Shown: piece by piece, positions 13,873 to 22,922 of the stretch
Numbering within the stretch: the stretch's first letter is position 1
Layout: the number at the start of each line of letters is the position of its first letter
Source: JACVRW01 sp036519295
Lineage (GTDB): Bacteria; Actinomycetota; Thermoleophilia; Solirubrobacterales; Thermoleophilaceae
DNA: 28,418 bases
Direction: 5' to 3'
NCBI GenBank assembly: GCA_036519295.1
Contig: DATDLN010000068.1
Span: 1 to 28,418, forward strand
Made by a program: the position numbers and the translations under genes
The notes under the pieces: generated by a model
Databases searched by the model: none
The model's input: the letters and a program-made list of their open reading frames with translations, nothing else
What the model was told of the DNA's origin: nothing

Positions 13873-15314
13873 CCCTCGAGATTAACCATGACGTGCTTGA
13901 TCTCGGTGTAGTCCTCGAGCGCGTACATCGACATGTCCTTGCCGTAGCCGGACTGCTTGTACCCGCCGTGGGGCATCTCGGTCGCCATCGTGATGTGGTC
14001 GTTGATCCAGACGGTCCCGAAGCGCAGGGCGTTTGCCACCCGGTGAGCTCGGCCGATGTCGCGCGTCCAGACGGACGACGCGAGGCCGTAGCGCGTGCCG
14101 TTCGCCCACTCGATCGCCTTGGCCTCGTCGTCGAACTGCTGCACGGTCATGACCGGACCGAAGATCTCGTTCTGAATCATTTCGTCGTCCTGCTCGAGGC
14201 CCGCGACGACCGTTGGCTCGAGGAAGTAGCCGGGCCGGTCCGGCTCCTTGCCGCCGGTGACGATCTCGGCGCCCGACGGCTTCCGCTCGAGGAAGCCCTC
14301 CACTCGCTCGCGCTGACGCAAGGAGTTGAGCGGCCCGAGCGTGGTCTCCGGATCCATCGTGTCGCCCATCCTGTAGCCCTTTGACTCCTCGGCGAGGCCG
14401 TTCACCACGTCGTCGTAGACCTTGCCCGCGGCGAGCACGCGCGTGGACGCCGTGCAGTCCTGACCGGCGTTGTAGAGGGCAGTGGCGGCGATCGTCTCCA
14501 TCGCAACCTCGAGGTCCACGTCGTCGAAGACGACCACCGGCGCCTTCCCGCCCAACTCGAGATGCACGCGCTTGAGCGAGTCGGCCGCGGCGCGGGCGAT
14601 CCACTTGCCGGTCTCGGGCGAGCCCGTCAAGGACACCATCTCCACATCCGGATGGGTGACGATCGAGGAACCCGCCGGTTGCCCGTGTCCCGTGATGACG
14701 TTCAGCACGCCGTTCGGCAGGCACTCGCCCGCGTACTCGGCGAGCTTCAGCGTCGAGACGGGCGTCGTCTCGGCCGGCTTCAGCACGATCGTGCAACCCG
14801 TGGCGAGCGCCGGGCCGATCTTCCAGATCGCCATCATCAGCGGGTAGTTCCACGGCGCGATCTGGCCGACCACGCCGACCGGCTCGCGGCGAATGAACGA
14901 GGTGCGGTTCTCCACGTACTCGCCGGCCGACTTGCCCTCGAGCACCCGTCCGGCGCCGGCGAAGAAGCGCAGGTTGTCGCACAGGAAGGGCATCTCGTCC
15001 TCGAGGAAGGCACCGCGCGGCTTGCCGGCGTCGGCGGCCTCGAGGTCCGCCAGCTCCTCGGCGTGCTCCTCGAGCAGATCGGCCAGCCTGATGATCGCCG
15101 CCGCGCGCTCGCCGGGAGTGGTCCCCGCCCAGCCGGGGAAGGCTCGCTTCGCCGCCGCGACGGCGCGGTCCACGTCCTCCGCGCCCGAGAGCTGCATCTC
15201 GGCGATCACCTCGCCGGTTGCCGGATTCGTGACCTCCTCGGTCTCCCCGTCGGCCGCGTCGACGAACTCGCCGTCGATGAAGTTCTGCAGCTTGGTCTTG
15301 GTGGCTGTGGCCAT
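13869..15314 (-). CDS. Aldehyde dehydrogenase, gamma-aminobutyraldehyde dehydrogenase type
   Basis: A 481-residue NAD(P)-dependent enzyme. Landmarks are APWNYP at 153-158 (N156), K179 in VLKPAE, the glycine motif GSPETGK at 231-237, general base E253 in LELGGKAP and nucleophile C287 in NAGQDCTAS. The C-terminal part has EIFGPVMTV and the KQSGYGKDMSMYALEDYTEIKHV ending, typical of aminobutyraldehyde and betaine aldehyde dehydrogenases. In this setting the likely reaction is 4-aminobutanal to 4-aminobutanoate. ATG 15312-15314 is preceded by a GGAGAGGAG ribosome-binding sequence. It follows ald by 21 nt in the same operon. The exact aldehyde cannot be read from sequence; the polyamine importer next door supports an aminoaldehyde. 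Confidence 0.9.
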   Translation of the reverse strand: MATATKTKLQNFIDGEFVDAADGETEEVTNPATGEVIAEMQLSGAEDVDRAVAAAKRAFPGWAGTTPGERAAAIIRLADLLEEHAEELADLEAADAGKPRGAFLEDEMPFLCDNLRFFAGAGRVLEGKSAGEYVENRTSFIRREPVGVVGQIAPWNYPLMMAIWKIGPALATGCTIVLKPAETTPVSTLKLAEYAGECLPNGVLNVITGHGQPAGSSIVTHPDVEMVSLTGSPETGKWIARAAADSLKRVHLELGGKAPVVVFDDVDLEVAMETIAATALYNAGQDCTASTRVLAAGKVYDDVVNGLAEESKGYRMGDTMDPETTLGPLNSLRQRERVEGFLERKPSGAEIVTGGKEPDRPGYFLEPTVVAGLEQDDEMIQNEIFGPVMTVQQFDDEAKAIEWANGTRYGLASSVWTRDIGRAHRVANALRFGTVWINDHITMATEMPHGGYKQSGYGKDMSMYALEDYTEIKHVMVNLEG

Positions 15315-15335
15315 GTTTCTCCTCTCCAGGCGGTT

Positions 15336-16460
15336 CTAGGCGGTGACGCTCAGTACGTCCTCGACGGGGGTGTACTCCATGCTCGTGCCCTCCGCGACGG
15401 CCGGATGGGTGACCTTGCCGTCAGCGATGTTCACTCCGGGCTTCAGACCGGGCAGCTCCTCGAGCGCTCCCTCCACTCCGTGCTCGGCGAGGGCGAGAAC
15501 GTAGGGCAGCGTGGCGTTCGTGAGCGCAAAGGTCGAGGTGACGGGCACTGCACCCGGCATGTTCGCAACGCAGTAGTGGGTGACGCCGTCGACCTCGTAC
15601 ACCGGGTCGGAGTGAGTGGTCGGATGCGAGGTCTCGAAGCAGCCGCCCTGGTCGATCGACACGTCGACCAGTACGGCGCGCTCCTTCATCAGGCCGAGCT
15701 GGTCGCGCTTGATGACGTAGGGGGCGCGGGCGCCGTGGATCAGCACCGCGCCGATCACGAGGTCCACGCGGGGCAGCATCTCCTCGATCGCGAGCGTCGA
15801 CGAGTAGACCGTCGATGCGCGGCCGCCGAAGGCGATGTCGAGCTCGCGCAGGCGGTCGATGTTGCGGTCGTAGACGAGGACGTCCGCCTCCATGCCGATC
15901 GCGATGAAGGCCGCGTTCTGCCCGACCACGCCGCCGCCGATGATCATGACCGTCGCCGAGGCGACGCCCGGCACGCCGCCGAGCAGCACTCCGCGGCCTC
16001 CGAGCGGGCGCTCGAGGAAGAAGGCGCCCGCCTGGGTCGCGATCTTGCCCGCCACCTCGCTCATGGGCGCCAGCAGCGGCAGACGGTCGTGCTCGTCCAC
16101 GACCGTCTCGTAGGCGATGCAGGTGGCGCCCGACTCGCGCAGTCCCCTGGTCAGCTCCGGATCCGGCGCGAGATGCAGATAGGTGAACAGCGTGTGTCGG
16201 GGCCGCAGCATTTCGACCTCCTCCGGCTGCGGCTCCTTCACGCCCAGGATGAGCTCGGTCTCCTCGAACACGGTGTGCGCGTCGGCGACGATGCGCGCTC
16301 CCTGTCTCGTGTACTCCTCGTCCGGGATGGTGCTTCCCACTCCGGCGCCCGCCTGGATCCAGACCTCGTGGCCGTGCTCCACGAGCTCGCGCACTCCCGC
16401 GGGCGTGAGCGCGACCCGGTACTCGTCCGTCTTCGTCTCCGTCGGAACGCCGACCTTCAT
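15336..16460 (-). CDS. ald: Alanine dehydrogenase
   Basis: A 374-residue NAD-dependent enzyme interconverting L-alanine with pyruvate and ammonia. It starts MKVGVPTETKTDEYRVALTP, with R15, K75 in GVKEP and H96 in YLHLAPD at the substrate-binding positions of known alanine dehydrogenases. The Rossmann motif is VMIIGGGVVGQNAA (about 171-184), with D198 ending the second strand for the NAD ribose, and D269 in VDVSIDQGG as a catalytic residue. A strong AAGGAGGAG lies about 11 nt before the ATG. Within this operon its probable job is to return alanine made by the aminotransferase to pyruvate, releasing ammonia, so the pathway needs only catalytic pyruvate. Confidence 0.97.
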   Translation of the reverse strand: MKVGVPTETKTDEYRVALTPAGVRELVEHGHEVWIQAGAGVGSTIPDEEYTRQGARIVADAHTVFEETELILGVKEPQPEEVEMLRPRHTLFTYLHLAPDPELTRGLRESGATCIAYETVVDEHDRLPLLAPMSEVAGKIATQAGAFFLERPLGGRGVLLGGVPGVASATVMIIGGGVVGQNAAFIAIGMEADVLVYDRNIDRLRELDIAFGGRASTVYSSTLAIEEMLPRVDLVIGAVLIHGARAPYVIKRDQLGLMKERAVLVDVSIDQGGCFETSHPTTHSDPVYEVDGVTHYCVANMPGAVPVTSTFALTNATLPYVLALAEHGVEGALEELPGLKPGVNIADGKVTHPAVAEGTSMEYTPVEDVLSVTA

Positions 16461-16485
16461 TCGCTTTGCACTCCTCCTTAAGGTC

Positions 16486-18072
16486 CTAGGTCACCAGCTC
16501 GCGTGCCCGCAGCGCGAGCCAGAACTCGATCCGGTCGCGCGCCGTCGACAGGTCCCTCCCGGTCAGCTGCTCCACTCGGCGGATCCGGTAGCGCAGGGTG
16601 TGGCGGTGGCAGTAGAGCTCGCGCGCCGCCTTCTCCCACTGGCCGTTCTGCTCGATGAACGCCTCCAGCGAGCGGATCAGCTCGTCGCCGTACTCACCGC
16701 TCGCGTCCTCGAGCGGACCCAGCACGCTGTCGCAATAGAGGCGCAGGGCGTCGTCGTCCTGAAGCGACAGCAGGAGCTGGAAAGCGCCGAGGTCGCGGTA
16801 GGACGCCACCGGGGGGGACGCGCCGTTCACGAGCGCCGCCGCCTCGAACGCGCAGCGCGCCTCGTGAAAGCTCCGCCGCAGCGAGCCGACCGGCGCGGGC
16901 CGGGACGCCGCGGCGCGCAGCTCGCCGTGATCGGCGGCGAGCGAGTCGCGAGCCCGGCCCGCCAGCCCGACCGGATCGACGCCCTGCGAGGCGTCGACGA
17001 CCGCGCACAGGAGACGCTCGCGCGACGCCACCAGCGCTCCGACCCCGGCGTCCGCGAGGAAGCGATCGAGGTCCCCCTCGGCCGAGGTCGGGGGCGCGCC
17101 CTCACGGCCCGAGAACACGATCACCGCCGCCTGTCCACCTACCCCGAACGGCCGCAGCCGCATGCCCAGCTCGTCCTCCGAGAGCCGGCCCGTGAGCGCC
17201 TCCGCGAGCACGTCGCCGGCGAGGCGACGCTCGGTATCGCGCATGGCGCGCTGGCGCATCAGCTCGAGCGCCACGACCGTCACGGCCTGCTGGAGGATCA
17301 ACCGCTCGAAGTCGCCGAGGCCGCCGGTGTCACGCGCGGCGACGAGCCAGGCCTGGGGCGCGCCGCGGCCGCGGATGGACACGGGCAGCACCAGCGAGCG
17401 GCCGGCGATCTCCGGGTGATCGGGCGCGAACTCGCCGCCCTCCGAAGCACGAGCCGCGTCGGCACCGAGTCCGGCGCTCCGTCGGCGCACTTCCTCGCGC
17501 ACCTCGTCCATCGCTGCCGGCGGCACCTGGCGGCGGAACGTCTTCGAGGTGATCGTCTCGCCGCGGGCGGACAACACCGACACCGCGCCGCCGGTCGCCG
17601 CTGCGAGCGCGCGGACGACCTCGTCGAGCCCGCGCTCCTCGAGCACCAGGCGCTCGAGCCGCTTGTGGATTGCGATGCCCCGCTGGAGCACCTCGTACTG
17701 CTCGTTCACGAGCCGCGTGAACGCCTTCTCCGTCAAGGCGATGAAGGGCAGCTCGTACGGAACCTCGAACACGGCGAAGTGGAGGCGGCGCGCCTCGTCG
17801 ACGATTCCAGGCGGGAGCTCGGGATGATCGAAGCCGGTGCCGAAGCCGAGACCCGCGAGGTGACGTCCGGACAGCAGGCGGATGAACTCGCGCTGGCGCT
17901 CCTCACCGTCGAGCTGGATGCCCGTCGTCAGCAGCAGCTCCCCGCCCGAGAGCCAGGGCGTCGGATCGGGGAGCTCCGAGATGTGGACCCAGCGTATGGG
18001 CGCGTCCGCACCGTCCTCGCCCACCGCGAGCTCGAGGCCCATCTCGGTGACGAGGCCGCGAACGGTGAGCAT
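16486..18072 (-). CDS. PucR-family transcriptional regulator
   Basis: A 528-residue protein. The N-terminal PucR domain (about 1-125) contains LTVRGLVTEMGLELAVGEDG, HISELPDPTPWLSGGELLLT and the end GFGTGF...PP. A middle region (about 140-420) is GAF/GGDEF-like in length and should bind an effector. The C-terminal helix-turn-helix (about 455-525) reads EAFIEQNGQWEKAARELYCH followed by RHTLRYRIRRVEQLTGRDL, the conserved HTH_30 signature. PucR-type proteins commonly regulate nitrogen-compound use (purines, GABA, polyamines). The ATG at 18070-18072 is one base from the aminotransferase stop (18074), so regulator and enzyme are co-translated, which suggests autoregulation through the 19478-19671 control region. 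Confidence 0.93.
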   Translation of the reverse strand: MLTVRGLVTEMGLELAVGEDGADAPIRWVHISELPDPTPWLSGGELLLTTGIQLDGEERQREFIRLLSGRHLAGLGFGTGFDHPELPPGIVDEARRLHFAVFEVPYELPFIALTEKAFTRLVNEQYEVLQRGIAIHKRLERLVLEERGLDEVVRALAAATGGAVSVLSARGETITSKTFRRQVPPAAMDEVREEVRRRSAGLGADAARASEGGEFAPDHPEIAGRSLVLPVSIRGRGAPQAWLVAARDTGGLGDFERLILQQAVTVVALELMRQRAMRDTERRLAGDVLAEALTGRLSEDELGMRLRPFGVGGQAAVIVFSGREGAPPTSAEGDLDRFLADAGVGALVASRERLLCAVVDASQGVDPVGLAGRARDSLAADHGELRAAASRPAPVGSLRRSFHEARCAFEAAALVNGASPPVASYRDLGAFQLLLSLQDDDALRLYCDSVLGPLEDASGEYGDELIRSLEAFIEQNGQWEKAARELYCHRHTLRYRIRRVEQLTGRDLSTARDRIEFWLALRARELVT

Positions 18073-18073
18073 G

Positions 18074-19477
18074 TCAGTGCGTGACGATCCGGTCCCAGGC
18101 CTCGGTGAGCACCGAACGAAGGACCGAGTCGATCTCCTCGAACTGCTCCGTGTCGGCGATCAGCGGGGGCGAGAGCTGGATGACGGGATCGCCGCGGTCG
18201 TCCGCCCGGCAGATGAGTCCGCGCTTAAACAGCTCGCCGGACATGAACCCGCGCAGGAGCTCCTCCGACTCCTCGTCCGTGAAGGTCTCCTTGGTCTCCT
18301 TGTCCTTGACCAGCTCGAGCGCGTGGAAGTAGCCGGCCCCGCGCACGTCGCCGACGATCGGGAGGTCGTCGCGAATTGCCTCGAGCATCTCGCGGAGCTC
18401 ACCCTCCTTGGCCCGGACATGGCCGCAGAGATCCTCGGCCTCGAAGATGTCGAGGTTCGCCATCGCCACCGCCGCGGAGACCGGGTGGCCGCCGAACGTG
18501 ATGCCGTGCGTGAACATCTGCGTGTCGTGCAGGAACGGCTCGGCGATGCGGTCCGAGACGATCACGCCGCCCATCGGCGCGTACGCCGAAGTGAGGCCCT
18601 TCGCCGTGGTGATCATGTCGGGCACGACGCCGAAGCGGTCGACGCCGAAGTAGTGGCCCAGCCGGCCCCAGGAGCAGATGACCTCGTCGGAGATCAACAG
18701 GACGCCGTGGCGGTCGCAGATCTCCCGCACGCGCTGCCAGTAACCGTCCTGCGGGACGAAGCAGCCGCCCGAGTTCTGTACCGGCTCGAGGATCACCGCC
18801 GCGACCGTCTCAGGACCCTGGAACTCGATCATGTGCTCGATCTGGTCCGCGGCCCACAGTGGATCCCGGCCCTCGGGCCAGCGATAGCTGTTCGTGTTCG
18901 GCACGTGGTGAGCGCCCGGCACGAGCGGCTCGAACGGCGTGCGCAGCGGCGTGATGCCGGTGATCGAGATCGCGCCGAAGGTGGTGCCGTGATAGGCGAC
19001 CTCGCGCGAGATGATCTTCGTGCGGAGGGGCTCGCCGTTCACCTTGTGGAACTGGCGAGCCAGCTTCCAGGCCGACTCCACCGCCTCGGAGCCGCCCGAG
19101 GTGAAGAAGACGCGGTTCAGGTCGCCGGGCGCCAGGTTCGCGATCCGCTCGGCGAGCTCGATCGCGACCGGGTGCGCGTAGCTCCAGTTCGTGAAGAAGC
19201 CGAGCTCCTTCGCCTGGCGGGCGGCCGCCTCGCCAAGCTCTCCGCGACCGTGGCCGGCGTTGACGCAGAAGAGCGCCGAGAGGCCGTCCAGGTAGCGCTT
19301 GCCGTGCTCGTCGTAGACGTAGCACCCCTCCCCGCGCGTGATCACGGGGATCTCGTGCGTGTCGTCGTACGCGCCCATACGCGTGAAGTGCATCCACAGA
19401 TGGCGGCGAGCCTTTTCCTGCAATGAGCTCGGTGCGCCCGTATCGGGCTCGAAGACGGTCTCGGGAGTCGTGGCCAT
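18074..19477 (-). CDS. Class III PLP aminotransferase, putrescine/GABA-pyruvate type
   Basis: A 467-residue PLP enzyme. ATG 19475-19477 is preferred over longer open-frame starts because GGAGGAG lies nine bases before it. Fold type I landmarks: substrate-side LDGLSALFCVNAGHGR, PLP phosphate contact TSGGSEAVESA (about 126-136), stacking Y162-H163 in AYHGTTFGA, D264 in ISDEVICSWGRLG, and Schiff-base lysine K293 in TTAKGLTSAYAPMGG. The tail LFKRGLICRADDRGDPVIQL is typical of omega-transaminases that use pyruvate. Candidate substrates are putrescine, spermidine or GABA; the neighbouring aldehyde dehydrogenase and polyamine importer favour a terminal amine. Alanine is the expected co-product, matched by ald in the same operon. 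It is the first gene of the minus-strand operon. Confidence 0.9.
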   Translation of the reverse strand: MATTPETVFEPDTGAPSSLQEKARRHLWMHFTRMGAYDDTHEIPVITRGEGCYVYDEHGKRYLDGLSALFCVNAGHGRGELGEAAARQAKELGFFTNWSYAHPVAIELAERIANLAPGDLNRVFFTSGGSEAVESAWKLARQFHKVNGEPLRTKIISREVAYHGTTFGAISITGITPLRTPFEPLVPGAHHVPNTNSYRWPEGRDPLWAADQIEHMIEFQGPETVAAVILEPVQNSGGCFVPQDGYWQRVREICDRHGVLLISDEVICSWGRLGHYFGVDRFGVVPDMITTAKGLTSAYAPMGGVIVSDRIAEPFLHDTQMFTHGITFGGHPVSAAVAMANLDIFEAEDLCGHVRAKEGELREMLEAIRDDLPIVGDVRGAGYFHALELVKDKETKETFTDEESEELLRGFMSGELFKRGLICRADDRGDPVIQLSPPLIADTEQFEEIDSVLRSVLTEAWDRIVTH

Positions 19478-19522
19478 GCGGAAGTTCTCCTCCGGTTCGC
19501 GGACGGCTAGACGCTCCGTACA

Positions 19523-19551
19523 ACGGTATCTGCGTTTCTGGAGAGACACAA
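19523..19551 (-). promoter_or_regulatory. Candidate promoter for the aminotransferase-pucR-ald operon
   Basis: On the minus strand a -35-like TTGTGT (19546-19551) is followed by exactly 17 nt and a -10-like TACCGT (19523-19528), giving a leader of roughly 40 nt before ATG 19477. A split inverted repeat, gtttct / agaaac, flanks it. The match is partial, so confidence is low. Confidence 0.3.
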
Positions 19552-19626
19552 GGGAGCATCGCGTAGAAACACCTGCTCTCCTGGTTTGCCATCTCGTCCA
19601 ATTAAGGCAGCGTGTTTTCGGCATTT

Positions 19627-19646
19627 CGGCGCTTGCGATAGCGCCG
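19627..19646. promoter_or_regulatory. Perfect palindrome, candidate operator over the importer -35
   Basis: cggcgct-tgcgat-agcgccg is a perfect 7-bp inverted repeat with 6-nt centre. It covers the -35-like TTGCGA at 19633-19638. A dimeric regulator such as the PucR protein encoded across the gap could bind here; no consensus is known to me that identifies the protein. Confidence 0.5.
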
Positions 19647-19661
19647 TCTCGGACATAGGTT
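19633..19661 (+). promoter_or_regulatory. Candidate promoter for the ABC importer operon
   Basis: TTGCGA (19633-19638), 17-nt spacer, TAGGTT (19656-19661). Transcription would start about 6-10 nt further on, at or within a few bases of ATG 19672, so the message would be leaderless or nearly so. The absence of a usable Shine-Dalgarno before that ATG agrees. Confidence 0.45.
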
Positions 19662-19671
19662 GCCGTTGAGG

Positions 19672-20835
19672 ATGAGCCATGAGGGCCAAGGGGGTGCTGC
19701 GCCGAGCGTTCGCTTGGAGGCGGTAACCAAGCGCTTTGGGGAGCTCGAGGCGGTCAGGGAGGTGTCCCTGGACATTCCGCGCGGCGAGTTCTTCACGATG
19801 CTGGGCCCCTCCGGCTGCGGCAAGACGACCACGCTGAGGATGGTCGCGGGCTTCGAGGAGCCGACAAGCGGCCGCGTGCTGCTGGACGGCGAGGACGTGA
19901 CGGGCCGGCCGGCCTTCAAGCGCCCCACCAATACCGTCTTCCAGAGCTACGCCCTGTTCCCGCACCTGAGCGTCGAGAAGAACGTGGCGTTCGGCCTGCA
20001 GCGCAAGAAGATGGGGAGGGATGAGACACGGCGCCGCGTGGCGGAGGAGCTCGAGCGGGTAGGGCTCGCCGCGGAGGCGAAGCGCCGCCCGGCGCAGCTC
20101 TCCGGTGGCCAGCAGCAGCGAGTGGCGCTCGCGCGCGCGCTCGTGAATCGGCCGGCGGTCCTGTTGCTGGACGAGCCCCTCGGCGCCCTCGACCTGAAGC
20201 TGCGCAAGCAGCTGCAAGTGGAGCTGAAGCGGATACAGCGCGACGTGGGCATCACGTTCATCTACGTGACACACGACCAGGAGGAGGCGCTCACGATGTC
20301 CGACCGCATCGCGGTGATGAACCGCGGCGTGATCGAGCAGGTGGCGGACCCAGAGACGGTTTACGAGCGCCCCGCAACCACATTCGTCGCCGGCTTCATC
20401 GGCGTATCGAACCTCATGCCCGGCGAGGTCGTGTCCGCCAACGGCTCGGACACCGAGCTGCGCCTCGACGCCGGGCCCACTGTCCGAACCGCCGAGTCGG
20501 GCGGAGTCGAGGTCGGCGAGCGCTGTCACGCCGTGGTGCGGCCCGAGAAGCTCGGCCTCGAGGCGGCCGGTGCGCCCGGATCCGGGGGGCGTGCGGCGGT
20601 CGAGGGGCAGGTCGAGAGCTCGCTCTACCTCGGCACGGCCACGCAGATGGTGGTGCGTCTGGGCGATGGCACGCGCATGACCGTGCTCGTCCCGAACGCC
20701 GACACCGACGCGCGCCGCGCCCTGCCCACCACGGGCGAGGCCGCGCGGCTGACCTGGGCCGACGAGAACATCCATATCGTCAGGGACGCGGCCGCGGCCG
20801 AACCCGTGGCCGACCCGGAGGAAGCCCCGGCGTGA
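19672..20835 (+). CDS. potA: Polyamine-type ABC transporter ATP-binding protein
   Basis: A 387-residue ATPase from ATG 19672; an in-frame TTG at 19660 overlaps the predicted -10 and is rejected. Walker A GPSGCGKTT at 45-53, Q91 in FQSYALFP (Q-loop), signature LSGGQQQR at 143-150, Walker B VLLLDEP at about 163-169, D-loop GALD and switch H201 in THDQEEA. The C-terminal about 130 residues form a TOBE-type domain (RPEKLGLEA, ESSLYLGTATQMVVRL) as in PotA and other MOI importers. It would energise uptake of spermidine, putrescine or a related amine. Its stop overlaps the start of the binding-protein gene (GTGA), so the importer genes are coupled. Confidence 0.93.
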   Translation: MSHEGQGGAAPSVRLEAVTKRFGELEAVREVSLDIPRGEFFTMLGPSGCGKTTTLRMVAGFEEPTSGRVLLDGEDVTGRPAFKRPTNTVFQSYALFPHLSVEKNVAFGLQRKKMGRDETRRRVAEELERVGLAAEAKRRPAQLSGGQQQRVALARALVNRPAVLLLDEPLGALDLKLRKQLQVELKRIQRDVGITFIYVTHDQEEALTMSDRIAVMNRGVIEQVADPETVYERPATTFVAGFIGVSNLMPGEVVSANGSDTELRLDAGPTVRTAESGGVEVGERCHAVVRPEKLGLEAAGAPGSGGRAAVEGQVESSLYLGTATQMVVRLGDGTRMTVLVPNADTDARRALPTTGEAARLTWADENIHIVRDAAAAEPVADPEEAPA

Positions 20836-22043
20836 GCCGCGTTGACGACGAGCGCGACCGGCAGGTCGAGCGCATGGTGCGGGACCCGGTTACGCGCCGG
20901 CGCCTGATGCAGCGCGGCGCCGCGGGTGCGCTCGGCGCCTCCGCGCTCGCTTACCTGGCGGCCTGCGGGCCAAGGACCGGCGGCGCTCTCCAGTCGGCCG
21001 GCGAGGAGTCGGACATGATCCCCAAGGGCAAGATCTCCGACTCGCTCTACTTCGCCAACTGGCCGCTCTACATCGACGAGAAGCGCGACACGCTCAAGAA
21101 GTTCCAGAAGGAGTACGGCACCAAGGTCAAGTACGTCGAGGAGATCAACGACAACCAGGAGTTCTTCGGCAAGGTCCGCCAGCAGTACGCGCAGGGCGAC
21201 TCCGGCGGGCGCGACATCCACGTGGTGACCGACTGGATGGCGGGACGCATGATCCGGCTCGGCTACGTGCAGAGGTTCGACCCCGCCCAGATGATCACCG
21301 CGCAGCAGAACCTCATCGACCGGCTCCGCACGCCGCCGTTCGACCCGGGCCGCGACTACTCGATGCCCTGGCAGTCCGGCTTCGGGGGGATCATCTACCG
21401 CAAGGACCTGGTCAAGCGAGAGCCAAAGAGCGTCGACGACCTGTTCGACTCCGACTACAAGGGCAAGGTCACGATGCTCACCGAGATGCGCGACACCGTG
21501 GGGGTCGTGGCCGCCGGGCTGGGCTACGACCCGGAGAAGGCCACGCTCGACCAGTTTCTGGAGACGATCGACAAGATCGGGCAGGCATCCGAGTCCGGCC
21601 AGATCCGCGGCTTCACCGGCAACGAGTACACGAAGGACATCACCAAGGGCGACTCGGTCATCCTCATCGGCTGGTCGGGCGACGCGGTTCAGCTCGAGGC
21701 CGACAACCCGAACATCAAGTTCGCGGCTCCCGAGACCGGGGTGCACCTCTGGACCGACAACATGCAGATTCCGGTAGGCGCGCCGCACGCCTACACCGCC
21801 GAGAAGATGATCGACTTCGTCTACCGGCCCGAGATACAGGCAGACATCGCCGAGTACGTGAACTACATCTGCCCGGTGGAAGGCGTCCAGGAGATACTCG
21901 AGAAGCGCAGCCCGGAGCTGGCGCGGAACCAGCTGATCTTCCCGGACGAGGCCACGCTCTCGGACGCGTTCATCTTCCGTGAGTTGAAGCCGGACGAGGA
22001 GCGCCAGCTGGACGAGGCGTTCCAAAAGGTGATTGGCGCCTAG
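20832..22043 (+). CDS. potD: Spermidine/putrescine-type substrate-binding lipoprotein
   Basis: A 403-residue extracellular solute-binding protein starting at GTG 20832. The N-region TRRRLMQRGAAGALGASALA resembles a twin-arginine (Tat) signal and ends with lipobox LAAC (C45), so it is probably exported folded and lipid-anchored. The mature part starts YFANWPLYID, the classic PotD/PotF opening, with YVEEINDNQEFFGKV, MPWQSGFGGIIYRKD, TMLTEMRDTVG and GWSGDAVQL as family landmarks; aromatic W and Y plus acidic residues at these places line the polyamine pocket in characterised proteins. Specificity for putrescine over spermidine cannot be read. Followed closely by the two permease genes. Confidence 0.93.
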   Translation: MSRVDDERDRQVERMVRDPVTRRRLMQRGAAGALGASALAYLAACGPRTGGALQSAGEESDMIPKGKISDSLYFANWPLYIDEKRDTLKKFQKEYGTKVKYVEEINDNQEFFGKVRQQYAQGDSGGRDIHVVTDWMAGRMIRLGYVQRFDPAQMITAQQNLIDRLRTPPFDPGRDYSMPWQSGFGGIIYRKDLVKREPKSVDDLFDSDYKGKVTMLTEMRDTVGVVAAGLGYDPEKATLDQFLETIDKIGQASESGQIRGFTGNEYTKDITKGDSVILIGWSGDAVQLEADNPNIKFAAPETGVHLWTDNMQIPVGAPHAYTAEKMIDFVYRPEIQADIAEYVNYICPVEGVQEILEKRSPELARNQLIFPDEATLSDAFIFRELKPDEERQLDEAFQKVIGA

Positions 22044-22047
22044 CTCG

Positions 22048-22920
22048 GTGAGCACACGCCTCAGGAAGGCCGGCCTGCCCTACCTGCTTCTGCTGCCGGG
22101 GCTGGGCTGGCTGGCGATCTTCTTCGCCGTTCCGCTCTGCTACATGGCCTTCGAGTCGCTCAAGGCGGGCACGCTCGAGACCGGCTACCTCTTCGACTGG
22201 AATTTCTCCAATTACACGAACGCGATCTCCGACTTCTCGGAGCAGTTCGTGCGCTCGTTCGAGTACGCGGGCCTCGCCACCCTGTTCGCTCTGCTGATCG
22301 GCTATCCGCTGGCGTACGTCATCGCGTTCCGCGGCGGGCGGTGGCGAAACGCGCTCCTGCTCGCGGTGATCGCGCCGTTCTTCATCACCTACCTCATCCG
22401 CACCCTGTCGTGGGAGACGATCCTCTCCGACGACGGCCTGGTGGTCGACACCCTGCGCACGCTGGGGATCGTCTCCGAGGGCGGACGAGTGCTCGACACG
22501 ACCGCCTCGGTGATCGCGGGCCTCACCTACAACTTCCTGCCCTTCATGATCCTGCCGCTGTACGCGAGCATCGAGCGGATCGACCACCGTCTGCTCGAAG
22601 CCGGATACGACCTGTACGGCCGCAGGCGGGACGTCTTCCTCCGCGTCACGCTGCCGCTCTCGATGCCGGGGGTGGTCGCGGGCACCCTGCTGACCTTCAT
22701 CCCGGCCGCCGGCGACTTCATCAACGCCGAGCTGCTGGGCACGCCGAACCAGTACATGATCGGCAACGTCATCCAGAGCCGCTTCCTGGAGCTGAACGAC
22801 TATCCGACCGCCGCGGCGTTGTCCTTCATCCTCATGGGGATCATGCTGATCGTGGTACTGGTGTGGGCGCGGGTGGCCGGCACCGAGGCGCTCCTGGGCA
22901 CGGAGGGGGAGGCGCGGTAG
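22048..22920 (+). CDS. potB: ABC transporter permease, PotB type
   Basis: A 290-residue membrane protein from GTG 22048 (an in-frame TTG at 22033 overlaps the previous gene and is less likely). Hydrophobic segments near 12-32 (LLLLPGLGWLAIFFAVPLCYM), 70-95, 105-125, 155-175, 205-225 and 255-278 give six helices. The EAA loop that docks the ATPase reads EAGYDLYGRRRDVFLRVTLP followed by LSMPG. The DYxxxxxDF-like N-terminal periplasmic region and the position after potD fit PotB. It forms the translocation pore with the following permease. Confidence 0.92.
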   Translation: MSTRLRKAGLPYLLLLPGLGWLAIFFAVPLCYMAFESLKAGTLETGYLFDWNFSNYTNAISDFSEQFVRSFEYAGLATLFALLIGYPLAYVIAFRGGRWRNALLLAVIAPFFITYLIRTLSWETILSDDGLVVDTLRTLGIVSEGGRVLDTTASVIAGLTYNFLPFMILPLYASIERIDHRLLEAGYDLYGRRRDVFLRVTLPLSMPGVVAGTLLTFIPAAGDFINAELLGTPNQYMIGNVIQSRFLELNDYPTAAALSFILMGIMLIVVLVWARVAGTEALLGTEGEAR

Positions 22921-22922
22921 TA

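Noticed and set aside
14562..18084. Two 630-plus-codon plus-strand open frames across aldehyde dehydrogenase, ald and pucR
   Set aside because: They cross several well-supported minus-strand genes and their boundaries, with compositions typical of reverse-complement shadows.
19660..19671. TTG at 19660 as the start of the ABC ATPase
   Set aside because: It overlaps the predicted -10 element, and the added residues are not part of the conserved domain.
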